The translations under genes were made by a program, and so were the position numbers. Shown in pieces: positions 34,949-43,199 of a stretch of 64,000 bases of DNA (position 1 is its first letter; every line of letters starts with the position of its first letter). The notes beneath the pieces are model-generated. The model did no database searches. It saw nothing but the letters and a program-made list of their open reading frames with translations, and had not been told where the DNA came from. Source of the stretch: an uncultured Lachnospiraceae bacterium (GTDB lineage: Bacteria; Bacillota; Clostridia; Lachnospirales; Lachnospiraceae); the NCBI GenBank assembly GCA_946552115.1, contig CAMNRH010000004.1, forward strand, positions 51,746 to 115,745, written 5' to 3'.

Positions 34949-36565
34949 ATGTATACACCATATCCAGAGAATATGATGGAATCCATCAAAAAGGTAGAGG
35001 CTACGAGAGCGGAACGCATGTCTGCGGAGCCGAGACGACTGACTGCCGATGAAAAAGACGCTCTTCTTAAGGAATTCCACCCGGATTATAATCCGGATGC
35101 TTTTGCGGAAATTAAGGTGGGACCGAATAAAGGGCAGAAAGCGCCGGTTGAGCTGGCAGAGATGCTTCATTCCACAAGCCGTATCCTGAATGAGGATATT
35201 GACCTTACAAAAATTGACTATGACGTGGACGTACTTGTAATCGGCGGCGGCGGCGCCGGTTCCTCCTGCGCGATTGAGGCGCATAACGCGGGCGCGGATG
35301 TTATGATTGTAACAAAGCTTCGTATCGGCGATGCGAATACAATGATGGCGGAAGGCGGTATTCAGGCGGCAGATAAGGAGAATGATTCTCCCCTGCAGCA
35401 TTATCTGGATTGTTTTGGAGGCGGACATTTTGCCGCGAGGCCGGAGCTGGTAAAGCGTCTCGTAATGGAGGCTCCGGATGCGATTAAGTGGTTAAATGAG
35501 CTTGGCGTTATGTTTGACAAGGATGCGGACGGACGTATGGTGACGACCCACGGCGGCGGTACATCCAGAAAGAGAATGCATGCATGTAAGGATTATTCCG
35601 GGGCGGAGATTATGCGTACGCTTCGCGATGAGGTATTAAACCGTCAGATCCCGGTTGTAGAATTTACCTCCGCGGTAGAGATTATCAAGGATGAGAAAGG
35701 GCAGGCGGCAGGCGCGGTTCTTCTCAATATGGAAACAGGAGATTATTCTGTCGCAAGAGCAAAGACCGTTGTTATCGCAACGGGCGGCGCAGGAAGAATG
35801 CATTATCAGGGATTTCCGACGTCCAATCACTACGGGGCGACGGCTGACGGACTTGTACTGGGATATAGAGCGGGAGTGCCGCTTCTTTATCAGGATTCCA
35901 TTCAGTATCATCCGACAGGTGTTGCTCATCCGGTACAGATCCGCGGTGCGCTCGTTACAGAGAAGGTCCGCTCCGTCGGTGCTCAGCTTGTCAATGCCAG
36001 GGGCGAAGCATATATTCATCCTCTGGAGACGCGTGACGTCAATGCGTCAGGCGTGATCCGGGAGTGCAGGGAAGGCCGCGGTGTAGAGGCGCCCGGCGGG
36101 CAGCAGGGCGTATGGCTTGATACGCCTATGATTGAAATTCTCGGAGGAGAGGGAACGATCGAGAAGAGAATTCCGGCAATGTTCCGTATGTATATGAATT
36201 ACGGAATTGATATGAGAAAGGTACCGATTTTGATTTATCCGACGCTGCATTATCAGAACGGCGGTCTTGAGATTGACGGGGACGGGTTTACAAAAGCAAT
36301 TCCGAATCTTTTGGCGGCAGGAGAGGTTGCAGGCGGAATTCACGGAAGAAACCGACTGATGGGAAATTCCCTTCTTGACGTTATCGTGTTTGGCCGAAAT
36401 GCGGGTAAAAGGGCGGCGGCAAAGGCGAAAGAGACAGAGCCTGGCACGATGAATCTCGACCATGTAGCAGGCTATGACGAGGAGTTAAAGAGCGCCTGCG
36501 CAGCGACAGACGAGGTATCGCCGAAGCTTCTTCCGCAATATGCCCGTCACGAAAGACAGATATAG
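34949..36565 (+). CDS. frdA: Fumarate reductase flavoprotein subunit, soluble, non-covalent FAD
   Basis: A 538-residue FrdA/SdhA-family protein. FAD fold VLVIGGGGAGSS (about 95-106), IQYHPTG with the catalytic histidine, TRDVNAS with the proton-shuttle arginine, LHYQNGG, and the capping C-terminal AAGEVAGGIHGRNRLMGNSL. Two deviations stand out. The histidine that binds FAD covalently in membrane enzymes is asparagine here (N130 in ANTMMAEGG), so FAD should be bound non-covalently as in soluble fumarate reductases and L-aspartate oxidase. About 90 residues precede the FAD fold, whereas other FrdA proteins begin it within about 15. It should reduce fumarate to succinate. L-aspartate oxidase is an alternative, but nadA and nadC are absent. 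Confidence 0.84.
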   Translation: MYTPYPENMMESIKKVEATRAERMSAEPRRLTADEKDALLKEFHPDYNPDAFAEIKVGPNKGQKAPVELAEMLHSTSRILNEDIDLTKIDYDVDVLVIGGGGAGSSCAIEAHNAGADVMIVTKLRIGDANTMMAEGGIQAADKENDSPLQHYLDCFGGGHFAARPELVKRLVMEAPDAIKWLNELGVMFDKDADGRMVTTHGGGTSRKRMHACKDYSGAEIMRTLRDEVLNRQIPVVEFTSAVEIIKDEKGQAAGAVLLNMETGDYSVARAKTVVIATGGAGRMHYQGFPTSNHYGATADGLVLGYRAGVPLLYQDSIQYHPTGVAHPVQIRGALVTEKVRSVGAQLVNARGEAYIHPLETRDVNASGVIRECREGRGVEAPGGQQGVWLDTPMIEILGGEGTIEKRIPAMFRMYMNYGIDMRKVPILIYPTLHYQNGGLEIDGDGFTKAIPNLLAAGEVAGGIHGRNRLMGNSLLDVIVFGRNAGKRAAAKAKETEPGTMNLDHVAGYDEELKSACAATDEVSPKLLPQYARHERQI

Positions 36566-36603
36566 CATCAGGGGGTCAAAATGCTTTTTGACCCCGGCAT
36601 CAT
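36565..36603. repeat. GGGGTCAAAA hairpin repeat between frdA and fumarase
   Basis: GGGGTCAAAA (36572-36581) and its inverse (36586-36595) flank TGCT, and GCATCA occurs in direct orientation on both sides. On the - strand it reads TGATGCC-GGGGTCAAAA, and a close copy of that half ends the window at 63946. It fills most of the 62-nt gap inside the operon and may process or attenuate the transcript; no T-run follows, so it is not a standard terminator. Confidence 0.65.
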
Positions 36604-36627
36604 TAAAAAATAAGAGGAGATTAGATT

Positions 36628-37470
36628 ATGCGCGAGATAGAAGTAAGCAAAATTACGGATATCGTAGAAAAGCTTTGTATCGAAGCAAATGAACATCTTC
36701 CGGAAGACGTAAAATGTGCAATTAAAAATTGCCGTGCGTGTGAGGATGGCGAGATAGCAAAGGGTGTTCTTGACAATATTATTGAAAATTTCGAGATTGC
36801 CGACAGCGAATGTGTGCCGATTTGTCAGGATACGGGCATGGCATGTGTATTTTTGGAGATTGGGCAGGACGTTCATCTGACGGGAGGAAATCTTGCAGAC
36901 GCAGTCGACGAAGGGGTGCGCCGCGGATATGACAGGGGCTATCTTCGGAAATCCGTTGTAAAAGACCCGGTGCGCCGCGGAAATACCGGCGACAATACAC
37001 CGGCGATGCTCTATACAGAGATTGTTCCGGGCGAGCAGATTAAAGTTACGGTAGGGCCGAAAGGCTTCGGAAGTGAAAATATGAGCCAGATTCGTATGTT
37101 TAAGCCGTCTCACGGTCTTCAGGGCATTAAGGATTTTATCCTTGAGGTTGTAGAGACAGCGGGACCGAACCCGTGTCCGCCTATGGTAGTGGGAGTTGGA
37201 ATCGGCGGAACCTTTGATAAGGCGGCGCTCCTTGCGAAGAAAGCGCTTATGAGACCGATTGATTCCTCGAATCCGGACGAATTTTATGCGGATCTTGAGA
37301 GGGAGATGCTGGAGAAGATTAACGGGCTTGGAATCGGACCGCAGGGCTTTGGCGGAAAGACGACGGCAATCGGCCTTAACATTGAAACGCTGCCAACCCA
37401 TATTGCAGGCATGCCATGTGCAGTAAATATTAACTGCCATGTAACACGTCATAAAACGGAGGTGATTTAG
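36628..37470 (+). CDS. fumA: Class I fumarate hydratase, alpha subunit
   Basis: A 280-residue alpha chain of the two-subunit, [4Fe-4S]-dependent fumarase (TtdA/FumA N-terminal type). Features: [34 protein letters not shown], the cluster-region cysteine in [20 protein letters not shown] and [13 protein letters not shown]. It dehydrates malate to fumarate, linking the malate dehydrogenase and fumarate reductase of the operon. The beta subunit follows immediately. Oxygen-sensitive, as expected in a strict anaerobe. L-tartrate dehydratase is a close relative, but the context favours fumarase. Confidence 0.88.
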   Translation: MREIEVSKITDIVEKLCIEANEHLPEDVKCAIKNCRACEDGEIAKGVLDNIIENFEIADSECVPICQDTGMACVFLEIGQDVHLTGGNLADAVDEGVRRGYDRGYLRKSVVKDPVRRGNTGDNTPAMLYTEIVPGEQIKVTVGPKGFGSENMSQIRMFKPSHGLQGIKDFILEVVETAGPNPCPPMVVGVGIGGTFDKAALLAKKALMRPIDSSNPDEFYADLEREMLEKINGLGIGPQGFGGKTTAIGLNIETLPTHIAGMPCAVNINCHVTRHKTEVI

Positions 37471-38031
37471 ATGGCGGCAAGAAAAATTACATTACCACTT
37501 ACAGAGGAGCTCGCAAAAACGCTCCATGCCGGTGACAGTGTACTTGTAACCGGAACAATCTATACATCCCGTGACGCGGGGCATAAAAGGATGTGCGAGG
37601 CTTTGGCGAAGGGAGAAAAGATTCCTTTCGATCCGGCCGACGCGACTATCTATTATGTAGGGCCCACACCGGCAAAGCCGGGACAGGTGATTGGCTCTGC
37701 GGGGCCTACGACAAGCGGACGTATGGATGCCTATGCGCCGACAATGATGTCTGTAGGAGCGCGCGGTATGATTGGAAAGGGCGCGCGTCTTCCGGAGGTT
37801 GTCGACGCCATGAAAAAATATTCAGGCGTCTATTTCGGAGCGATCGGAGGAGCGGGAGCGCTTCTTGCAAAATGTATTAAAAAGGCGGAGCTGATTGCTT
37901 ATGAGGATTTGGGAGCAGAGGCGCTTAGAAAGCTTTATGTAGAAGATATGCCGCTTGTTGTCATTATTGACAGTGAAGGCAATAACCTGTACGAGAGCGG
38001 ACGGGCCGCTTACCTGAATGAACATAAGTAG
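37471..38031 (+). CDS. fumB: Class I fumarate hydratase, beta subunit
   Basis: A 186-residue beta chain: LHAGDSVLVTGTIYTSRDAG, YYVGPTPAKPGQVIGSAGPT, MIGKG, and GAIGGAGALLAKCIKK. It forms the active site together with the alpha subunit. No gap separates it from the alpha gene (start directly after the stop), which ensures equal production. Seventeen nt downstream begins the carboxylate transporter. Confidence 0.88.
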   Translation: MAARKITLPLTEELAKTLHAGDSVLVTGTIYTSRDAGHKRMCEALAKGEKIPFDPADATIYYVGPTPAKPGQVIGSAGPTTSGRMDAYAPTMMSVGARGMIGKGARLPEVVDAMKKYSGVYFGAIGGAGALLAKCIKKAELIAYEDLGAEALRKLYVEDMPLVVIIDSEGNNLYESGRAAYLNEHK

Positions 38032-38047
38032 AAGGGAGCCGTAAGAC

Positions 38048-39259
38048 ATGGAGTTATTTGGAGGAATATTAGCGGTGAAAGCCGTTACATTTCTTACATT
38101 CGGTGTTTTTGTAATTGCCGCTGTCGGATATTCCATCGGCAGGATAGAGGTAAAGGGAATTGATCTTGGAACTGCAGGAGTATTTATCATTGCACTGGTT
38201 TACGGGTGCCTGTTCTATGGAAAATTGTCCGATAACCTGATGGCAGGAGAGATGTCGTTCGCCACGGATGCGCTGAAGATTGTAGAAAATATGGGACTGG
38301 TTTTCTTTGTAACCTCAGTGGGGTTTATTGCGGGACCGAACTTTTTCGGTAATCTGAAGCGGAATTTTAAATCCTATGTTCTGCTGGGAGCCGTGATTAT
38401 TCTTGCGGCGGCAATTACCTGTATTGCATGTATTTTTATCGGCGGTAATTTTACAGAGCTTGACCATAACCAGTTTAAGGCGATTCTGGTCGGTATCCTT
38501 TCGGGAGCGCTTACAAGCACACCGGCATTTTCCGCGTCAAAGGCGGCTGTCGGAGCCGAACTTGAGGCGCTGGTATCCGTGGGATATGGAATCGCGTATC
38601 TGTTCGGCGTTATCGGAGTTGTTCTCTTTGTACAGATTGTTCCTAAGATTATGAAAGCGGACATGAGCGAAGAGGTGGAAAAAATTGTGACGAAAGAAAG
38701 GGAAGGGCGGAAGAAAAAGAGCCTGATTCTGACAGAGGTGGACGAGTTCGGGTTTATGGCCTTTTCACTGGCGGCTGTAATCGGGATTCTTGTGGGCGGC
38801 ATAAGCTATCATAATTTTTCGCTGACCACGACCGGAGGATGTCTCCTTACCGCTCTTGTATTCGGGCATTACGGACATATCGGGAAGATATCGATTGTGC
38901 CGAAAAGCTCTACACTTAAAATGCTAAGGGAGCTGGGGCTTATGCTGTTCCTTATCGGAGCGGGAGTATCCGGCGGAGCGAAATTCGTAGAATACTTTGA
39001 GCCGGTTTATTTTCTCTACGGAGCGATTATGACAATACTTCCTATGGTGGTCGGATTCATCATTGCAAAGAATATACTGAAGCTTCCGCTGCTTAACAAT
39101 CTTGGTTCGCTTACCGGAGGCATGACAAGTACTCCGGCTCTCGGAACACTGATTAATATGGCGGGAACAGAGGATATTGCGTCAGCGTACGCGGCTACAT
39201 ATCCGATTGCATTGATTGCGGTAGTGCTGGCTTCCCAGCTGATCATATTGTTCTGTTAA
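38048..39259 (+). CDS. AspT/YidE-family carboxylate transporter, probable succinate exporter
   Basis: A 403-residue membrane protein of about ten helices with two copies of the Asp-Al_Ex family motif, GALTSTPAFSASKAAVG near residue 155 and GGMTSTPALGTL near residue 358, separated by a short cytoplasmic loop (about 205-230). Relatives include the aspartate:alanine antiporter AspT and the succinate exporter SucE. As the last gene of a pathway ending in succinate, exporting succinate or exchanging it for malate, fumarate or aspartate is the likely role. Substrate is inferred from context only. Confidence 0.82.
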   Translation: MELFGGILAVKAVTFLTFGVFVIAAVGYSIGRIEVKGIDLGTAGVFIIALVYGCLFYGKLSDNLMAGEMSFATDALKIVENMGLVFFVTSVGFIAGPNFFGNLKRNFKSYVLLGAVIILAAAITCIACIFIGGNFTELDHNQFKAILVGILSGALTSTPAFSASKAAVGAELEALVSVGYGIAYLFGVIGVVLFVQIVPKIMKADMSEEVEKIVTKEREGRKKKSLILTEVDEFGFMAFSLAAVIGILVGGISYHNFSLTTTGGCLLTALVFGHYGHIGKISIVPKSSTLKMLRELGLMLFLIGAGVSGGAKFVEYFEPVYFLYGAIMTILPMVVGFIIAKNILKLPLLNNLGSLTGGMTSTPALGTLINMAGTEDIASAYAATYPIALIAVVLASQLIILFC

Positions 39260-39272
39260 AAAGATTAAAAAG

Positions 39273-39334
39273 GCCCCTGCTGTAAGCGTGATTGCAAATT
39301 TAACGCATTATCGCCTGCAGCGGGGGATTTTTTT
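39273..39334 (+). terminator. Terminator of the succinate operon
   Basis: Imperfect long hairpin: CCCCTGCTG on the left, CAGCGGGG on the right with further partial pairing, then GATTTTTTTT. Its T-run touches the 3' end of the convergent - strand gene. Confidence 0.72.
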
Positions 39335-40316
39335 ACAGTGCCTGCCTGTTTGGAACCATTTTCCTGCCCGGTTCAGCGGAGGGCCGGCCGTCGTTTGGAA
39401 CATCTCCGGTCCTGCGGCCGCTTAAGTTTCCGACCTCCATAGCGTCTGCAAAATTAATCGGATGATTGCGCATATGAACCTTTAATAATTCGAACAGACG
39501 AAGAGTGGGGCGTTTGGATTCCAGAGCGCCTGAAACATCAATATATTTGCAGCCGGTCTGAACAGCCAGTGCTTTTAGACGCTGATTTATTTTAAATGCT
39601 GCCGGACAGTCTGAAACAATCGGGACGATATAAATAGAAGCCTGTGTTTTTGTGTGTATCATATAAAGGAGCCATTCGTATTTCGAAATGAAATTATCCA
39701 CATCTACATTTTCGTCAAGGATATCGACATCTCCCATATTTACAAAAATCCTGCGGGGATTTAAGTCATACAGACATACCTTTAAATAGCTTTCTATATG
39801 ATCGATGCGCACGTCCCTGATGCTTCGGTTATAAATCGGCTCTGTAATACGAAAGGCCTGAGCAAGCTCTCCGATTGGAAGAGAAGCAAATGTGTTAGAG
39901 CCAAAAAGCACAACGCCGCCTGCTTCGGTAATACTGTTAAGTTCACGATAGGTTTCCATTTCATCGTCTCCCTGATTTTGAATTGATGTTTGAATTGATG
40001 GTTTAAAAGATGCAGATGCCATGCCCGTCTGGTTTGCAGCGGCCGTCTGCGCCTGCCTGTCATAACGGCGGTTGATAAAATAGACGACCACATTTGCGGA
40101 TACGACAACTAAGTTTAGAAGATATACTACCAGTACGTAATTGAATCTGTGATTGTAAAGCTTTGCAGAGATTCCAGCGACATATCCGGTGATGATAAGA
40201 AGGATGAACTGGAGACTCATGTTGCGGGCTGATTTTGCTTTGATATTTTTTGCAAGATTCATTGGCCATGACAATCCAAAGCAAATCAGCATGGTTGACT
40301 CGAGTAATTCGGCCAT
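39333..40316 (-). CDS. Membrane protein: SemiSWEET-like three-helix domain fused to an SGNH-hydrolase-like domain
   Basis: A 327-residue protein. Residues 5-80 form three membrane helices with the PQ-loop-like sequence CFGLSWPMNLAKNIK, resembling a SemiSWEET half-transporter. After a polar linker (about 85-115) comes an SGNH/GDSL-like domain (about 125-300) with FGSNTF as block I, VNMGDVDI as a modified block III (the usual asparagine of GxND is missing) and a C-terminal histidine region (VHMRNHPINFAD). The ATG at 40316 is chosen for its GTGAGGGA site; the frame continues 16 codons upstream. The function is unknown. It is divergent from a LysR gene. An esterase on membrane-delivered substrates is one possibility, but the catalytic set looks incomplete. 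Confidence 0.7.
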   Translation of the reverse strand: MAELLESTMLICFGLSWPMNLAKNIKAKSARNMSLQFILLIITGYVAGISAKLYNHRFNYVLVVYLLNLVVVSANVVVYFINRRYDRQAQTAAANQTGMASASFKPSIQTSIQNQGDDEMETYRELNSITEAGGVVLFGSNTFASLPIGELAQAFRITEPIYNRSIRDVRIDHIESYLKVCLYDLNPRRIFVNMGDVDILDENVDVDNFISKYEWLLYMIHTKTQASIYIVPIVSDCPAAFKINQRLKALAVQTGCKYIDVSGALESKRPTLRLFELLKVHMRNHPINFADAMEVGNLSGRRTGDVPNDGRPSAEPGRKMVPNRQAL

Positions 40317-40419
40317 TTTTATTCCCTCACTTTCTTTTTGTGACAGCTTTGTTTTTTCTTTCATCTACAGTCTAGCATTGACCTATGATTATGTCTAATA
40401 TATAATATTTATAAAAATC

Positions 40420-40435
40420 ATAATGTTAACATTAT
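40420..40435. promoter_or_regulatory. 16-bp perfect palindrome upstream of the LysR gene
   Basis: ATAATGTTAACATTAT, 44 nt before the LysR start in the AT-rich 160-nt gap between two divergent genes. LysR proteins bind such dyads and often repress themselves while controlling the divergent gene. No further clear element is seen in the gap. Confidence 0.5.
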
Positions 40436-40478
40436 AAAATAGAAAAAACCTTAACGAAGTATGCGAGGAGGCGGGAAG

Positions 40479-41357
40479 ATGGAACTTACGCAGATACGGT
40501 ATTTTTTAGAGGCGGCCAGAACAAAGCATATGACGAACAGCGCAAAAAATCTGCACATTACACAGCCGGCTTTGACACAGGCGATACGGAGGCTGGAAAA
40601 TGATTTGGGAGTGCCGCTGTTTGCCGCAAAAGGACGCAATATTGTACTGACAGAGTACGGAAAGTATTTGCAGAAAAAGCTGGATCCGTTGATGGCACAG
40701 ATAGATGATATTCCGGAACAGCTAAAAATGATGGTTGCGCTTGAGAGTGAGACGATACATATGAATGTATTGGCGGCGTCCAGTCTTGTGATGGAGGCAA
40801 TTATTGAATATAAAAAGGAGCACGGGGATATTCATTTTCAGCTCCAGCAGAATTCGGAAAGCGAGCTGTATGATATTGCGGTTACGACAAAATTATTCTA
40901 TCAGGCGGCGGAACAGGAGAACAGCTTCGCATGTGCAGAGGAAATCTATCTGGCTGTTCCGAAAAATGAAAAATATTGCGGAAGAACTTCCATTCGCCTT
41001 TCGGAAGCGGCGAAAGAGAGCTTTATCAGTCTGCTTGGTTCGAGAGAATTCCGCTATATTTGCGATAAGTTCTGCCAGCATGCGGGCTTTACGCCTAAAA
41101 TCATTTTTGAAAGTGATAATCCGTCCGCGGTAAAAAATATGATTGCGGCAAATATGGGAATCGGTTTTTGGCCGGAGTTCACATGGGGCAGCGCGGGCAG
41201 CGGGCATGTACGGCTTTTAAAAATAGAAGAGCCGGTCTGTCAGAGAGACATTATTATCAGTTATAACCGAAATAAAACGGATAATCATAATGTTGTGGAG
41301 TTCTATGAGTTTCTGACGGAATTTTTTGAAGATAGAAAGTTGAAAACATATAGATGA
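40479..41357 (+). CDS. LysR-family transcriptional regulator
   Basis: A 292-residue LysR regulator: winged helix at the N-terminus (MELTQIRYFLEAARTKHM, then QPALTQAIRRLENDLGVPLF) and a two-lobe effector-binding domain from about residue 90. GAGGAGG precedes the ATG at 40479; a longer start at 40461 overlaps that site. It lies between a divergent membrane/SGNH gene and a sugar-type ABC transporter operon on the same strand, and could control either. Effector unknown. Confidence 0.92.
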   Translation: MELTQIRYFLEAARTKHMTNSAKNLHITQPALTQAIRRLENDLGVPLFAAKGRNIVLTEYGKYLQKKLDPLMAQIDDIPEQLKMMVALESETIHMNVLAASSLVMEAIIEYKKEHGDIHFQLQQNSESELYDIAVTTKLFYQAAEQENSFACAEEIYLAVPKNEKYCGRTSIRLSEAAKESFISLLGSREFRYICDKFCQHAGFTPKIIFESDNPSAVKNMIAANMGIGFWPEFTWGSAGSGHVRLLKIEEPVCQRDIIISYNRNKTDNHNVVEFYEFLTEFFEDRKLKTYR

Positions 41358-41479
41358 TTTCTATAATAATGTCACATATAAAAATAAACGATTAGACGGG
41401 TTCTATATTTTATACTATGATTAGTGGACAGGTGAAGAAAGATTGCGGAAAGATATTTTATTATATTTCGGAGGATAGA

Positions 41480-42238
41480 ATGGATACGCCCGTTGTTGAG
41501 ATGAAACAGGTAAAGAAAAGATTTGGATATATCCAGGCGCTTGGCGGCGTGGACTTTAAAGCTTATCCTGGAGAGGTTACGGCGATTGTGGGAGATAACG
41601 GCTCGGGGAAGAGTACATTAATAAAGATTCTGGCGGGAGGATTGAAGCCGGATGGGGGAGAGATACATATCAGGGACAGGGTATTTGCTTCCCTTACAGC
41701 AAAACAGGCAATAGAGCAGGGAATTACTACTGTATATCAGGATCTGGCGCTTGACAATTGTAAGGATTGCGCGGGGAATATTTTTCTGGGAAGAGAGATT
41801 ATGAAATGCAAAATCCTGCTCGATCACAGGCTTATGCGGGAAAGGACAAAAGAACTGCTGAAAAGGCTTCATATTTCTATCCCCGATATTACCCAGCCGG
41901 TGGAAAAGATGTCGGGAGGGCAAAGGCAGGCTCTGGCTGTTGCAAGAGCAGTTTATGCAGGCGGGGATATTATGATATTTGACGAGCCGACCTCGGCTAT
42001 GGGTTTAAAAGAGACAAGCCGCATTATGGAGCTTTTTCTGGATTTGAAAAAGCAGGGGAAAACAATTATTCTTATCAGTCATAATTTGTTTCAGGTGTTT
42101 GACGTGGCGGACAGAATCTGCGTGCTGCACAACGGGTTTCTGGTGGATTCATTCCTTACGGGGGACAGCTCTCCGCAAAAGCTGCATGAAATGATTGTGG
42201 AGAAAGAAGAGGAGATGACAGATGAGGAAATGGTTTAG
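41480..42238 (+). CDS. CUT2-type ABC transporter ATPase with a single nucleotide-binding domain
   Basis: A 252-residue ATPase: Walker A GDNGSGKSTL, Q-loop, signature MSGGQRQALAVARAV, Walker B IMIFDEPTSA and switch H in LISHNLF. RbsA/XylG-type ATPases have two fused domains (about 500 aa); this one is half that and must work as a homodimer, as in the FrcA subgroup. The ATG at 41480 follows GGAGG by 6 nt. The stop overlaps the permease start by 17 nt. It powers uptake of a small carbohydrate-like substrate. Confidence 0.9.
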   Translation: MDTPVVEMKQVKKRFGYIQALGGVDFKAYPGEVTAIVGDNGSGKSTLIKILAGGLKPDGGEIHIRDRVFASLTAKQAIEQGITTVYQDLALDNCKDCAGNIFLGREIMKCKILLDHRLMRERTKELLKRLHISIPDITQPVEKMSGGQRQALAVARAVYAGGDIMIFDEPTSAMGLKETSRIMELFLDLKKQGKTIILISHNLFQVFDVADRICVLHNGFLVDSFLTGDSSPQKLHEMIVEKEEEMTDEEMV

Positions 42239-43175
42239 CAAGTATTCCCAGCAGATATTTCTCCTTGCCGTGATGATTTTGATTTGTATTATTCTGACTG
42301 CGGAAAGCAAATACTTTCTGACATGGAAAAATATAAAAAATATTCTGGAGGCGAACAGCTACAGGATGATACTTGCTGTCGGGATGACCTTTGTGATTGC
42401 TTCCGGCGTTATGGATCTTTCGGCGGGCGCGGTTGTATCTATGTGCGGAGTCATTATGGCGGTCAGTCTTCATGCAGGTTTTTCTGTGCCTGCGGCAGTG
42501 GCTTTGGGCATCTGTTCCGGTGCGGCAATGGGGGCGTTAAACGGAATACTGATTCATTATACGGGGATTAATTTTTTTATACTGACACTCGCGGTCAGTG
42601 GTATGCTGCGTGGGATTTCACTTATGGTTACAGACGGAAAGCCGATTACGCGGTTCGGTCAGGAGTTTATTTTTCTTGGAATCGGACGTATTGGCGGGCT
42701 GCAGCTTTCAGTAATTCTTGCAATTCTTCTGGTGTTTGTTTCATTTCCGCTTATGTTTCATATGAAATGGGGGAATTATGTGACGGCCCTGGGGGGAAAT
42801 AAGGATGCGCTGGAAAAATCAGGGATTCATGTGGGGAGAATCAGGATTTCCGTACATGTGTTTCTTGGGGCGACGGCTGCGGTAACGGCGGTAATTATAA
42901 CGGCAAGGCTTAATTCCGCAGAGCCGAATGCCGGTATGAATATGGAGCTGGATGCGATAACCGCTGCGGTTATGGGCGGGACGGCAATTACCGGAGGCAG
43001 GGCAAGTATAGGTGGAACCGTATTAGCCGTATTGATTTTAGGCGTGATACGCAACGGACTGACACTTATGAGCGTTTCTTCGGATTATCAGCAGTGGATC
43101 ACAGGGTTTCTGCTTTTGGTGTCGGTATTGATTTCCGAAATTAGGGTCCGTAAAACAGGGGCCTTAATGAAATAA
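42222..43175 (+). CDS. CUT2-type ABC transporter permease (RbsC-like)
   Basis: A 317-residue permease with eight to ten hydrophobic segments and RbsC family motifs: GMTFVIASGVMDLSAGAVV, LNGILIHYTGINFFILTL and the ATPase-contact region MGGTAITGGRASIGGTVLA. It overlaps the ATPase gene and precedes the binding-protein gene by 24 nt. A homodimer in the membrane is expected. Confidence 0.92.
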   Translation: MRKWFSKYSQQIFLLAVMILICIILTAESKYFLTWKNIKNILEANSYRMILAVGMTFVIASGVMDLSAGAVVSMCGVIMAVSLHAGFSVPAAVALGICSGAAMGALNGILIHYTGINFFILTLAVSGMLRGISLMVTDGKPITRFGQEFIFLGIGRIGGLQLSVILAILLVFVSFPLMFHMKWGNYVTALGGNKDALEKSGIHVGRIRISVHVFLGATAAVTAVIITARLNSAEPNAGMNMELDAITAAVMGGTAITGGRASIGGTVLAVLILGVIRNGLTLMSVSSDYQQWITGFLLLVSVLISEIRVRKTGALMK

Positions 43176-43199
43176 ATATTATATTCAGGAGGAAGTACT

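Noticed and set aside
34949..36565. L-aspartate oxidase (NadB)
   Set aside because: The non-covalent flavin site would fit, but an FrdB Fe-S partner and fumarase genes are adjacent, and nadA/nadC are absent.
36565..36602. GCATCA direct repeats as a target-site duplication of an inserted element
   Set aside because: The related half copy at the window end also carries TGATGC next to GGGGTCAAAA, so the hexamer is part of the repeat itself, not a duplicated target.
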